A DNA stretch of 64,000 bases from Lunularia cruciata. Taxonomy: Eukaryota; Streptophyta; Marchantiopsida; Lunulariales; Lunulariaceae. The position numbers and the translations under genes are program-made. Shown piece by piece: positions 11,494 through 21,909 of this stretch. The DNA lies in assembly GCA_948567375.1 (NCBI GenBank), contig OX419756.1, forward strand, positions 37,338,333-37,402,332, in the 5' to 3' direction. Each line of letters begins with the position of its first letter. Position 1 is the first letter of the stretch. Below the pieces are notes generated by a model. The model worked only from the letters and a program-made list of their open reading frames with translations, was not told where the DNA came from and did not search any database.

Positions 11494-11628
11494 TGTATGT
11501 TATGTGGCTATTCTGGTAGAGTTGCTACTATGTTAGTGTGTGATAGCTGTTCAAGAGGATGGCATATGGTATGTATGACTCCTCCCCTCACGGTGGTTCC
11601 TCAAGGATAGTGGTTATGTCCTAGATGT
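11494..11628 (+). pseudogene. E1 PHD finger at the C-terminus of the integrase
   Basis: A full C4HC3 zinc-ligand set is present with PHD spacing: CMLC, an 11-residue loop, CDSC, four residues, HMVC, fourteen residues, then CPRC. A Trp lies two residues before the last pair (WLCPRC), the usual PHD signature. Ligand codons start at 11494, 11503, 11539, 11548, 11563, 11572, 11617 and 11626. The only damage is a TAG at 11608 just before the Trp. PHD fingers bind histone H3 tails, often by K4 methylation state. At an integrase C-terminus it would take the place that a chromodomain holds in chromoviruses, so steering integration is a reasonable inference. Confidence 0.87.
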
Positions 11629-11804
11629 ACTTGACCTATAACTAGTTCATTCTTTATATGGTATAGATTGCAGACAGGCGACTAACGATGGGGCTCCATA
11701 GCACCCGGCCTCGTGATCTTTGCCCATTAGAGGGTATACCATATACTTAGAGTAGATGGCTATCTAGAGTTAGAGGGACCTAACCGCCAGCTAGGGAGGG
11801 CAAT
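11629..11804 (+). promoter_or_regulatory. E1 3' end of pol and polypurine tract
   Basis: No further domain is seen after the PHD finger. The purine-rich AGGGAGGGCAAT at 11793-11804 lies directly before TGTGGCACTTTAG and fits a polypurine tract priming plus-strand cDNA next to the 3' LTR. Confidence 0.6.
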
Positions 11805-12361
11805 TGTGGCACTTTAGAGTCTATGTATGACTTATGTGTGAGTTGTGCTTCTATAGTGTATGATGTTGACAGCGATGTATGTTGTGTAGCAATGTATATA
11901 CGCACAACAACTATCACGCCATTTGTAGTGCTGCATCTAGATGCTCGAACACTGGAGTTCCAGTGATAGTAGTTAGAGTTATTTCAGCAGTTTCTTAGAG
12001 ACTACTTTCTGACGATTAGATTTTGTGTTGGGGGTACTGACTTCACGGTGGAGCCCACCGTCACTTTGCATTGTTTGCACCATCAAGTGTGCCATCAGCG
12101 GGACCGTTAGGGTTTCAGAGCTAGCTCAAGTCCAATGGGTATAGTTTTGAAGTGAGCTCCAGAGAGCTCACTTCTCTGATGTTGAGCCTTTGAGTTCTTG
12201 GCTATGGTGGACAAAGGCCTGCGAGCGTCACTTGGATTCTCTATGCTTGAGTGGGTGTGGCTTGACTGTAATCAGTGCCCAGTTGTTGGCAGTTTATAGA
12301 GTGACAGATCAAGTACTGATCTGAGTTGAGTTGAGTTGAGAGTGGTAAGCAATCTGATTAT
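11805..12361 (+). repeat. Probable 3' LTR of E1, beginning with a 103-bp direct repeat
   Basis: It starts TGTGGCACTTTAGAG after the PPT. The first 103 bp (11805-11907) recur at 12362-12465 with only a few differences (both end in TATATACGCAC followed by AAC/GAC). The body has a short (TTGAG)n run near 12321-12340. The right edge does not end in CA, so the exact LTR end is unproven. No gene is seen. Confidence 0.5.
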
Positions 12362-12465
12362 TGTGGCACTTTAGAGTCTATCTATAACTCATGTGTGAGT
12401 TGTGCTTCTATAGTGTATGATGTTGACAACGATGTATGTTGTGTAGCGATGTATATACGCACGAC
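12362..12465 (+). repeat. Second copy of the 103-bp LTR-start repeat
   Basis: It matches 11805-11907 from TGTGGCACTTTAG to TATATACGCAC. It directly precedes the start of E2 coding remnants, so it is best read as the truncated 5' LTR of E2. Confidence 0.55.
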
Positions 12466-13847
12466 ATAGATTTGGTCACACTAATGACCAATGCTTTGAC
12501 CTACACCTAGAGTTACGGAGTAATAGAGCTACTATGGAAGGTGGCAAAGGAGCTCCAAGTCATAGAGGATGAGGTGGTTGAGGTGATGGTAGAGGATCCA
12601 CACCAAGTAGAGGTGCAATACCTACCATTACTTTTGATACAATCATGGCTACTCGGATTGAGCAATTGGAGTAAAGATTAGCTAGCATGGCCATAGCTCA
12701 AAGGAGTCTTACTTGACTCTGGTCCCCAACCCCTTATGGTGGGGAAGGCTAGAATTTTCGGTTTACAGAGGTGTCCATTTTAGATCTAAACATCTCTAGA
12801 TGGTGGTTCTACAAAATACATCACATGTAGAGAGCTTGTTGTTTAGATTCAGCCCAATCATCCAATTGATAGCTCTGTGGTGAGAGCTCAAGCCATTTCC
12901 AGCGTAGTTGAGTCATATGATATGCAAGTTGGGAGACATGTTATACCTCACGGGTTTTAATATTGACTATTAGGAGGAGATAACCTCTTATAGACCAAGT
13001 TGGTAGTCAGGTGAGGGATGAGTTTGTTGCCTACCAATATACTTTAGCAGTGGTAGTCTTGGCTCACTACAGTCCTAGACCATAGCAGCATAAGTTTCAA
13101 CTTTCAGTTGTTTTGTTACTTGGCCTTGTGATTTATTAGAGAGGAACACACATGCAGAGGATATTTTAATACCAAAGGAGATCACTTGGATTTGGATTAT
13201 GAGTGAAATCATTCCATCTACCTTGGATGTTCCTTTGTGGCATTTAAAGGAGGCATTGCAGCAACATGTAGATCAGTTGGTGCACCAGGCTTGGAGTGGA
13301 GCCTTTGTACCACTAGGAGACCAATGTGAGGGTGAGACTCCAAAGTCAATTACCTTAACACCTCTAGATACCATACTCATTGCTTGGCAATATCCAATAG
13401 AGGGAATATGTCTATTAGAGTTGTTTGGTGGGATTAACATTGGACTAGTTGTAGTCCTACAAGCAAGTATATGAGTACAAAGGTACTTGTATGTGGAGAG
13501 AGATGAGACTGTTAGGAAAGTCTCTCTACATCATGTGGCACACTTGGCCTATTTTTATCCTTAGTTATTACCAATGTTGGTAGTTGGGGGTTACTAGAAG
13601 ACCCTACTAGTAGATATTTTCTTTTTGGAGGTGTAGGATATGGAGAGACATGGTCTTGTTTATTTGGTGATTTTTGGATGGCCATGTTAGAAACATACAC
13701 ATGCTGGCCAAGGTCTAGGTCTTTAGGATCCCTATCTTGTGTGTTTTGGGAAATGTATGTATACTACAACATCTCCAAGTTCATCAGTCCATTTTTCTAG
13801 GTTACATTTTGGAGCATGTCCCTTTGATGGGTGAATCTTGCACCTAT
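12466..13847 (+). pseudogene. E2 gag remnant, protease and N-terminal methyltransferase
   Basis: A Gly/Arg-rich stretch at about 12535-12620 looks like the basic part of gag. Protease reads LDSGPQPLMVG near 12714-12746. The linker parallels E1 at 1043-1430, and an open stretch at 13199-13474 ends in LELFGGINIGLVVVLQA (motif I, with the double Gly that E1 lost). The acidic VERDE and motif IV GWPC follow; the catalytic Cys codon is 13685-13687, and the next codon, Gln in E1, is a TAG. Motif VI reads ILEHVPL (Asn changed to His). Homology stops near 13847 at an insertion. Stops replace Trp, Gln, Lys and Arg codons relative to E1, so TAG is not a sense codon here. Confidence 0.78.
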
Positions 13848-16083
13848 TGTTGTGTTGTGGTTTGTGTAGTCCATGAAAAAGTAAATTGGTGTGGTTTATT
13901 TCCATAAACATGGAGTAGGTTGTATGATGGATCACACAGTAAGCTATTGTTATGTAAGCAATCTATCTACATGTAAAAAATTGGCCACATGGATTATGGT
14001 CTTGTCTTCTTTGAGAGCTCTTATGTATATAGGTGATGGAGAGTTGAAAGGAAGGTGTGTTTTAGTTTGAGGAGTCTTGAGCTGGAGGAGGATATTGAGA
14101 GTGAGAGTTGTAGCAGAGTGTGGAGGTTGGGCATTAGAGAGAGCAATTGAGAAGGATATATCTTATGCTCCCATTCTGCCACTCCCAAAAGTTTTTCTCT
14201 TCAGGCTTCAAATGCTATACTGTGATGGCTTACGGGATTGGATGGTGGTATGTTTTGGGGCGGTATTCATAGAGTTGATGATGGAAAACCCAGATCCTAT
14301 TGTCCTTCCGGTACTTACTTACAAGAAAGTTTGGGACTTGACAATCAATGTGATCTTGTAGTTGAAGAATGACTCAATTTTCTCATGAGCTTCAAGGTGG
14401 AATTGTGGGATCTACTTGTCAAAAAGTGAAGAGGCTAATTGACAAAATTGCAAGCAATTAGGTTCCAAGGAAAAGTCTGGAGTTTTTTGACCATCAAGGG
14501 AGTTTGGAGAATGCATTTGAAGAGAGAAGACTACGGTTAGAGAGAGGAGTTGATAGGCTATAATTTGGTGACTAGAATAAAGTGATTTAAGTCAATTTTC
14601 TATGAGATATGATTGATTGAATTGAGGGTAAAATTCATACCCATGAGCACAAAATAGGTGATTCACAGAGTTTCATGAGACATCTTCATGATCTGTAAGT
14701 TGGGTTAGAGAGTTAACAAAGTGCTTGTATGCTAAGCTCAAGAAATTTTAGGGTTTGATGAATCTTAAATCAGATCTGGCCAATTGAATTTAGAGCTTTG
14801 GAAAGTGAGGAGTTGGAGATGAGATGTTGATTAGGTTTGAGGATTTGGTCACTCTTGAAGTTGTGGTTAAATCACTTTGTGAAAATTTGCAGCATTGTTG
14901 ATGGCTAGGTTTGCACTTTTGTGAAAATGTTTCATGTGAATTCCTCAAATAGACAATTTAGGGTCTTGGATGAAGCATACATGGGTCTAAAGAGCTCATA
15001 AGTTAACCCAACTCAGGAACTGATCCATAACTAGGGCTTGGGGTTGGATAAGGATACTTAACTTATAGAGCTTTAGAAAGTGCATGACCAGCTACTGTGA
15101 AAATTTTGGATGACTGTTGGAGCCATGAAGTGTGAGAGCTGATGCAACAAGCTCTACTAAAAATACTTGTCATAAGCTTGATAGAGCATTTCTATCTTTC
15201 ATAATGATGAGTGTCAATTCTTCTATTTGTGTGTCTGTGACTGAGGATTTAAGGTCTTTGAAGTTTTTTTGAGGATTGGGTGCACCTCTAATCCAGAAAT
15301 CTAGGGAAAGTTCCCCAAAACCAGGAGCGTACACTAAATTAGTGATTTCAAAATTAGGGTAAAAATTATAGAAAATTGGCCAAGTTTGAGAGCTTGTCGG
15401 GAGAACTATAGTGATTATATTATGGCTTATGATATCTGATCACTACAATACTCTGGTTTATATCCTACAGCCCTCTACTGTAGTATATCAACCAAATTTA
15501 AGAATAAAAATAGGAGCTTTACAAGAAAGAATAACTTCTACAAAAGAAAGGTCTATTACTTCAATTCAAGTTGTTTACATGCATGATGATGATTAAATAG
15601 ATCCAGCACCTTCAACAAATTTTAAATCATTGGAAAGCTTATCTCACAAGCTTTCCATTGAATTCTAGAACACTAAAATACAAGTCACATAGAGAAAGTT
15701 ATGCCCATCTGGGTCATATACAATTTTCCTCATCAAATTGGAAAAAAAATTGGTTGAAGGCTGAAGTAAATATTGGAAGAAGCTTGGAGTAAAGGTTGAG
15801 ATTAGCTTGATGACAGAGCAAGAGGACTCTAAAGCTCAATTTTGACAGAAAGTATAGAGGGTTGTTGCTAAACTCGTGTGATTGGATCCTCTTTGTGCTT
15901 GCATGCCTGTTTGTATGCCTAGTTGGTTTGGATTGGTGTGTATGCATTGTGCTTAGGTTCTTTCCTTCCAAGAGTGTTGTGTATTTCTCCTTGGTAATGC
16001 TAGAGATGATGATTAGCAAACCAGGAGTGCGTGTTATGATGATAAGTTAGGTTGCCCGTCACTATCGTACTCGCTTACGATTA
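13848..16083 (+). mobile_element. Unidentified 2.2-kb insertion in the E2 methyltransferase
   Basis: E1/E2 homology stops after TTGCAC near 13847 and resumes at ATGAGTTTCCCA near 16084. The E1 segment in between (about 2030-2310) is missing from E2, so this is a replacement or an insertion with deletion. The insert has a TATA-like TATGTATATAGG near 14023, then a short frame (14077-14361, listed separately). From 14362 to 16083 it is AT-rich with no gene that I recognise. The layout resembles an LTR-retrotransposon leader, but no PBS, PPT or LTR pair is seen. Confidence 0.45.
14077..14361 (+). CDS. Short frame with the leader-peptide motif also found in elements B and C
   Basis: This 94-codon frame ends with the pattern FRLQMLYCDGLRDWM ... 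MMENPDPIVLPV ... VWDLTINVIL. The same spacing of aromatic, NP-D/N-P and W/F-DLTI-like residues occurs in minus-strand frames at 45378-45611 (element B) and 53346-53567 (element C). Both of those lie between PBS and gag. No known domain is recognised. It could be a retroelement leader peptide, or the 5' end of a gag-like protein whose remainder has decayed. Confidence 0.4.
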   Translation: MSWRRILRVRVVAECGGWALERAIEKDISYAPILPLPKVFLFRLQMLYCDGLRDWMVVCFGAVFIELMMENPDPIVLPVLTYKKVWDLTINVIL

Positions 16084-16699
16084 TGAGTTTCCCAAGCTCC
16101 CATGCTTTTTGTGAGGGAGGTCTTGGACTGGTTTGGAACTCACAATTACAACAATTGGTGGAGCCCAACACCGATGAGAGAGAGCAAGACTATGGGTTTT
16201 CACACCGGTATTATTGTTGTTCCAGTAGTGTCAAAGGCATCCAAGCATCATGTGTTAGGTCAGGCTATGGACTTGAATTCTCTAGCTAGGATTGTGAGCA
16301 GTGGCTTGGCAGAGCAATGTAGGATGTGCTTGATATGCATCACCACTTAGACACATATGAGCCATGTGCCTATCAAGATGATTCAAACACATGTTGGGGG
16401 TAATGGACTGAGTAGCCAAGGTATTTCTGGGACACAACCAGTGGCTACTAGGGGGAGTGGTCTACTTGGAGTCCATCAAGGTGAGCATGGTCTACTTGGA
16501 TTACACTCTTGGTCTACTTGGGATGCAGCTAGAAGACCTATAGAGCTTGCAGCTAGATTGGAAGGAGTTTTTCACACTAAGGTTGGGACCTCTAGTGGTT
16601 GAAGGCATGACACTAATACTTCCAACGGCCTAGTGTAGTAGCTAGTTAGTACGTTTTCCACTCCTATGATAGTTACAAAGGATACTTAGGTGTCAGATC
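16084..16699 (+). pseudogene. E2 methyltransferase C-terminus and linker
   Basis: It aligns with E1 2306-2930. Motif IX/X-like TMGFHTGIIVV and HHVLGQAMDLNSL are better preserved than in E1. The linker follows with GSGLLGVHQGEHGLLGLH and ends near ValThrLysAsp at 16670-16690. A frame change occurs near 16110 and stops at about 16350 and 16601. The segment is cut at 16699 by a solo LTR with TSD GATC. Confidence 0.72.
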
Positions 16700-17378
16700 T
16701 GTGAGCCGGCCTGTCTCTCACTTAGGATGAACCTCTGATGGCTATTATGGTAGCGCACCATGGACTAAGAAGGCAAGGAACCCCAACTCCATCATACTCC
16801 TCCAAGGCTAACACTCCAAGACTCAAGACATTGCTCACTAGAGAACTCAATGAGAGAGAGATAGTTGCAAATGAAAGGATGATGAGTACCTCCTCACTCC
16901 TTGTTTATATACTTGTGAAATAGTTACGTACCAAAGTTACTAATTACCGTAGTAACTCAAGTTACTAGACTAAAAGTCAAGTAAAGTCAAAAAGTAGAAA
17001 GGAATATCCATTCACATGGGCATATTCCCCTTATCTTGACCCAACCACTAAAGCAAGGATTCCTTCACATGGGCTATCCTTGGACTAAAGAAGAATCCAA
17101 AACAAAAAGGCTTGCGGGCCCAAGAGTTCTCAACTCTTTCCCCAAAGCCAAACACCTAGGAATAATACCAAGTCAACACACTAAAATCCAAAATAGTGGT
17201 GCTCATCTTTTCTACTTCCTCTAAAGTAAGGTCCCATCTATCTTAGCTATGACTAACTTTAGCTAACCATGACTAATATAGAACCATCCTTTATCTCTAT
17301 ATAAATAATATCTCTTAAGTACTTGTAATACCAAGCTAAATATCACAATACCACACACATGCACAAATGGGTGTTACA
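16700..17378 (-). mobile_element. Family-B solo LTR (679 bp)
   Basis: Its + strand ends are TGTGAGCCGGCC and GGGTGTTACA. The 4-bp TSD GATC lies at 16696-16699 and 17379-17382. It is nearly identical to the LTRs of element B at 45590-46277. In the sense of element B, this LTR is on the minus strand. It holds no gene; the 61- and 62-codon frames in it are antisense artefacts repeated in every copy. Confidence 0.88.
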
Positions 17379-18574
17379 GATCCAGGACCCAAGCCAAGAG
17401 AGGAAAGACAGAGAGTTTGGAGGTTCTTGAGGAGCCACATGAGTTATTTTGGCTTCAATCTAAAGGATTTGGGCGCTATGAAGGGAAATGGAATACTGAT
17501 TGAGCTGACTAGTGATACACCAATTTTTTGATGTCCTTGTCAATATAGTGAAATGAAGAGAGCATTGATTCATAGCTGGAGTAGAGACCTTTTTGAGGTT
17601 GGTTTGGTGGAGATTTCACATGGAGAGTATGCATCAACTACAATGATGCAAACCAAGAAGGATATGCATGGCAACTACAAAAATAGGCAGATGTGTGGAG
17701 GTTACCATCCTATGAACTAACAAACTAGGGCTAATCAATATGCCATGTTTACACTGAGGAGATCTTTGATGTGATAGGGTATGCAAAGGTCTTCAGTACT
17801 TTAGATCGTCAAGCATGATATCATTAATTACCAATCACGGAGGAGGATAAGTCCAAGACAACATTATGGGCTAGTGATCCTCACAACAAGGATGTGTTAT
17901 ATTAGTGGAATTTCTTACCATTTGGGTAAAAGACACTCGTGTCGAGTTCCAAAGTGTCATGGATAAGATCCTTGGTGCTGTATTGATGACATTTGGTCTA
18001 TTGCACTACTATGGAGGAGCATGAGAGACATTTTTTGGAGGTGCTTGAGAGGTTGAGATCTCATGGACTCAAATTACATTGGGAGAAGTGTACGTTCTTC
18101 CATAAGCAGGTTGAGTATTTGGGTCACACTATCTACCCTAGAGGACATGGTGTTTAGTAGACCAAGCTAGAGGCTATTGATGGTCGTCCTCGGCCTATGG
18201 ATGTGAGTAGAGTGCAAGCATTCCTTAGGTTGGCAAACTTCTATCACTACTATGTTAGAGGATTTAATGCCATTGCGAAGGCCTTGACAAAGCTGACCAA
18301 GCTTACATAGGAGTGGTGTTGGGGAGATGAGCAAGAGAGAGCTATTGTAGAGCTCAAGGAGAGTTTGACATCGGCTCCAATTTTGAGGAGACCAATTAGA
18401 GAGTGACCATTTCAGGTTCACACTAATTAGAGTGTGTTGGGGCTTGGAGCAATGCTCACCCAACATGATGATGAGGGGAAGGAGTTCATGGTGGCCTATG
18501 TTAGTTACTCCAACAATTAACTAGAAGGAAAGTATAGAGGGAGAGTTATTGGTAGCAATATGGGTAGTAGCATA
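17379..18574 (+). pseudogene. E2 reverse transcriptase and start of RNase H
   Basis: It parallels E1 RT: ISHGEYAS-type text (17610-17640), FSTLD near 17799, EEDKSKT, then HGLKLHWEKC, VEYLGHTIYP, VSRVQAFLRLANFY and LTSAPILRRPI, and the RNase H start VHTN (Asp lost) near 18417. The YIDD region (about 17960-17990) is deleted down to a short remnant, so RT is inactive. Many stops and indels. The frame is cut at 18574 by a family-A LTR. Confidence 0.75.
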
Positions 18575-21500
18575 TGTGGTACCCACATTTTTTGTTTTTT
18601 GAGTTTTTGTGCAATTTTAAAGAAGAAGTGTATAGACAAAGTTGAAATGAACCCAAATGGCATTTGAAGAAGAAGGGTGACTTTGGGTTAAAACCCAAAG
18701 TAATGTGACTTTGAGTCCAAAGTGAAGTACTCAAGTCAAAACCGGCCAAAAGAAAGACCCAAAGTAAGGGGACTTTGCCTTGGGATGATCAACCCAATGC
18801 AAAGAAAGCATAATAAATTCTCTTTGTAGGGGCAAATCAATAAAGTACAGGCAAAGAAATGGTGGATAAGGCACAAACCACTAAACCTGTATAACACCAT
18901 GAGGAAGTTATGCAAAAAGAGTGTGTTTCAATGACAAGCAATGGAAGAATAGCTGATCAACAAGGAACTATAAAATTAGGACTTTGTTGAGAGGATTTTG
19001 AAATGTCCCACAAGTATCCTGCACCATTGAGTTGTTGACCCAAAGGAGTACCTGTAGAGAAGCTGGTTGAGTGTTTGATGTTTAGCAAGGCTGAAGGAGT
19101 GAGGATCTCAAGACCAAGGGACGGTAGAATTATTTTTCAATTACCATGCACTAGAGATTGCACAATGCCTAAGAAGTGTGAGAAGATGAGTCCTTCACTT
19201 GCATTAAGAAATCTAATGATTGAAAAATTAGATATGATAGCTTGGATTGACATCCTAGGTAGACCTCAAATCACTTTTCTGGCATGGAATTGGAATTTGA
19301 GCTTTCTAGGGTTCATGGGCAAAGTAGCATTGAGTGAGTTTGAGGAGGGATCTGAGGAGGAGGGAAAGAGAGGCAATCCAACCCGATGGACAAAGGAAGA
19401 TTGGAGATTGGTGTTGGGGAGAGAGGCTAGTGAGGAAACTAGGGCCACATTTCTTGGGAAAGAAGAGTCTACAAAAAAGACGGATGAGATCTAAAATTCT
19501 TGTAAACTGCCACACACAAAGAACAGATATAAGGTGGATACTTATTGATACCCAATCAGGCGAAGCATGGTTGGGGCAATGATGGTACTTGTCAAGCCCG
19601 ATTGCACAAATTATGTAATGAAATATCAAGTGGTCTTCTTCCATCAGATGTTTGCAAGAGCGCTAGTAAATTGGGCAAGGTGTTTTCAACAAACAACATG
19701 CCAGATGATGTGGTGTTGGAGAAAGCAAGATGTGCCTCACTATTTGGTGCCGTTTGCTGCCCATTTCTACTTCAGATTGAACTTGATGAAGGAGTCTGAG
19801 CAAAGAAAGATGGTGTCCCATTTCCATCCCAACTTATGGAAGACTGCAGATGGCAAGGAACAACAATACATTTGATAGATCCAAAGTAGTGATGAGCGCT
19901 ATGCGCACATAGGGAAATATCTACGAGTAGTAGTGGCAATCCTAAAGACAAGGAAGCAAAGCCATCCAAAGGAGAGTGTGTCACCAATAAAGCCAAAGAA
20001 GGTGAGGAAGGTGAACCCAAGAAAAGAAGTCATAGTGCTTTATGAGTCGTGTGGAGCAAAAGAGTAGGAGGGTGAAGCCAAGTACAAGACAAAAGACTCA
20101 GAAGATGACAAAGAACCAGAGTTGATTCTACAAAGTGAGGAGTCAAGTAGTGGAAGCAAAGGTGAGATAGAAGTTCAGCAAAGAGGATGAGACTATGTTG
20201 ATAAAGAAGAACAGGAGTTCCATGCAGCGATTGATCTAATGGAAGGAGGAAGAAAGCTGTGTCGCAAATTACCCACAGTGGAAATAGAAGAAACTTTGGA
20301 GGTTGGACCAAAGGTGGAAGTTTAGCAAAGCAGAAGAGGGAGAAGAACTGTTCCTACTATGGTGGCAAAAGTTATTAATGTAGGTTTGGTAGAAGAAGAA
20401 GGGGCCAGTTCAGATGAAGAACCTCTAAGAGTTAGAAGATTAAGACTTTGGAGTAAAGTTCTAGTAGAGGTAAGAAGCAAAGAGCTGAAGCAAGTGGAGA
20501 TGTCCAAATTCTTTGATGGGGTAGAGTACTTGTCAAGAGTAGTTTGTCCTTTGCTAGTACAGTTATAGAAGAAGAGAGACAAATTGAAGCAAGATCACTT
20601 AGGAGTGAAGGATGAATTGGCAGTAGTACAATATATAAGTGTTGAAAATGTGGAGTTGAGTCGGGGAGAGCGTGAGTTAGTAGAGCTTTGGACTGACATA
20701 GAGATATGGAGAAAGGAGATTGAGAGTTTAACAAAAGACTTTACAAAGAGAGGCAAAGCCATGGCAAAGCAAGAATAAGATCAGAAGTGCAAGATACACG
20801 CGTAGAAGTGATACATCTAAAGGCAATGGTGTTATTATGGGTCAAGAGTTGGAAAGTTTGAAGGCCTGTGCAGCAAAAAAAGATTGGGCTTGGCAACAAG
20901 AGTTGGCCACTTGTGATATAGAAGAAGAACAATTGCATGGGTTGGTTAGAGGAATGGAAGAACAACTTAGGCAGAGTGTGAAGGAGAAAGAAGTGTTGAA
21001 GGCCAAGTTGGAAGATGAGGTAAAGATGTATCATGAAGAGCTATTAGTGGAGAGAGAGAAGCTGTAGATGCCAAGAAGAGGGGCAAGCAAAGACGTCATT
21101 ATAAGAATGAAGGCAATGTTAGGAATTATGTATGATGTTTAGTTGGAGGAAGCAAGATTGCACAAATTAAAGTTGTTAGTGCAAAGAATTAGGAAGAAGA
21201 AAGCAAAGGGCATTGAATTGAACAAGTTGTTGATTTGCTTGAGAGATCAAGTAGATAGGAAGATATTAGAAGCAGAAGACAATGTGTGTCTTAGGTTGGA
21301 CTTAGTACATTCAAAATTGGAGAGACTTTGGAGTTCCATGAAGTTAGAGACAAAGTCCAAAGTGGCAGAAGTAGGAGTGGAGGTGTCTTCGTGTGAGTTC
21401 CCTAAGACATTAGAGAAGAGTGGGTTGAGAGATAACGATTTAGATAAGTTACCCACCAGGACAATTGTATTTTAGAGTAAAGAAGTAGTAGAAATAGCAA

Positions 21501-21909
21501 AGGAATTAGTAGAAATACTTGGAGGATCATTGGGTTTGGAAGCTGCACTCAAAGTAGACATCGGATTGGATTAGGATAATTTTGGGATAGGAAGATGCAG
21601 ATTTGAAAAGTGCATTGTCATTTTGGATCTGTAGGTTGGTAAAGTTGTTAAGATTGGTTTAGGAAGTTAGATAACTATCAAGAGCTCTGCTTATTTAAAG
21701 GAGGCCTTCACAGTAAAATGTTGTTCAATATTCCAAATTTCTAAAGATAGATAAAGCAAAGTGTTGATTTTAGTGCTCGTTGCTTGAGCTAAATTCAGAG
21801 TATCAATTTTGTGTGTGTGCTTGTGAGTGTTGAGAGAAATTTGAAGTGCAAGTCAATGTGCTTGGTGGATGTTTGATTCCACAGCCTTGATCTTCATTCT
21901 GTGCATTTG
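18575..21909 (+). mobile_element. A2: family-A LTR, 5' part, cut by element A1
   Basis: It begins TGTGGTACCCACATTTTTTG inside E2 RNase H. It has a TATAAAA at 18969-18975, the coiled-coil frame (19003-21574) and the start of the conserved 3' tail (21575-21909, non-coding). It is interrupted at 21910 by A1 in the same orientation, with presumed TSD ATTTG at 21905-21909. Its remaining few hundred bases should lie beyond 64000. It is a divergent subfamily compared with A4 and A6. Whether it is solo or part of a full element cannot be told from this window. Confidence 0.75.
19003..21574 (+). pseudogene. LTR-encoded coiled-coil protein frame in A2 (divergent copy)
   Basis: The N-terminal block is recognisable: ITFLAWNWNLSFLGF, NPTRWTKEDWRLVLGREA, ATFLGKEES, MKYQVVFFHQMFARALVNWA, and then FAAHFYFRLNLM and MVSHFHPNL. 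An acidic linker (19880-20340) and coiled coils follow at about 20584-20778, 20837-21064 and 21143-21472. The last contains LHKLKLLVQRIRKKKAKG and VDRKILEAEDNVCLRLDL. It ends at a TAG near 21572 after a DIG-Leu-Asp version of the usual C-terminus. Several frameshifts and stops. Same architecture as the other family-A LTR copies; function unknown. Confidence 0.62.

Larger units (their letters stand above)
1..12361 (+). mobile_element. E1: Ty3/gypsy element with DNA methyltransferase and PHD finger, interrupted by two solo LTRs
   Basis: Order along the + strand: protease (860), methyltransferase (1565-2530), RT (2900-5600), RNase H (5839-6230), integrase (6448-7314), then integrase tail and PHD finger (11117-11628), polypurine tract (11793-11804) and a probable 3' LTR from 11805. 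Solo LTRs at 3287-5163 (TSD GGTAT) and 7315-11111 (TSD ATGAC) split RT and the integrase tail; removing each with one TSD copy restores continuous coding sequence. The left end lies outside or near the window start, and no PBS is visible. A second copy (E2) follows with the same domain order, so the architecture belongs to the family. The 3' LTR end is uncertain. Confidence 0.85.
12466..18574 (+). mobile_element. E2: second methyltransferase-bearing Gypsy element, truncated and interrupted
   Basis: The domain order matches E1: a Gly/Arg-rich gag fragment, protease, methyltransferase, linker, RT, start of RNase H. Much of gag is deleted. Insertions lie at 13848-16083 (unidentified) and 16700-17378 (family-B solo LTR, TSD GATC). 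The copy is cut at 18575 by a family-A LTR, and its RNase H end, integrase and PHD region are not in this window. E2 carries more stops and frameshifts than E1, so it appears older. Confidence 0.8.
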
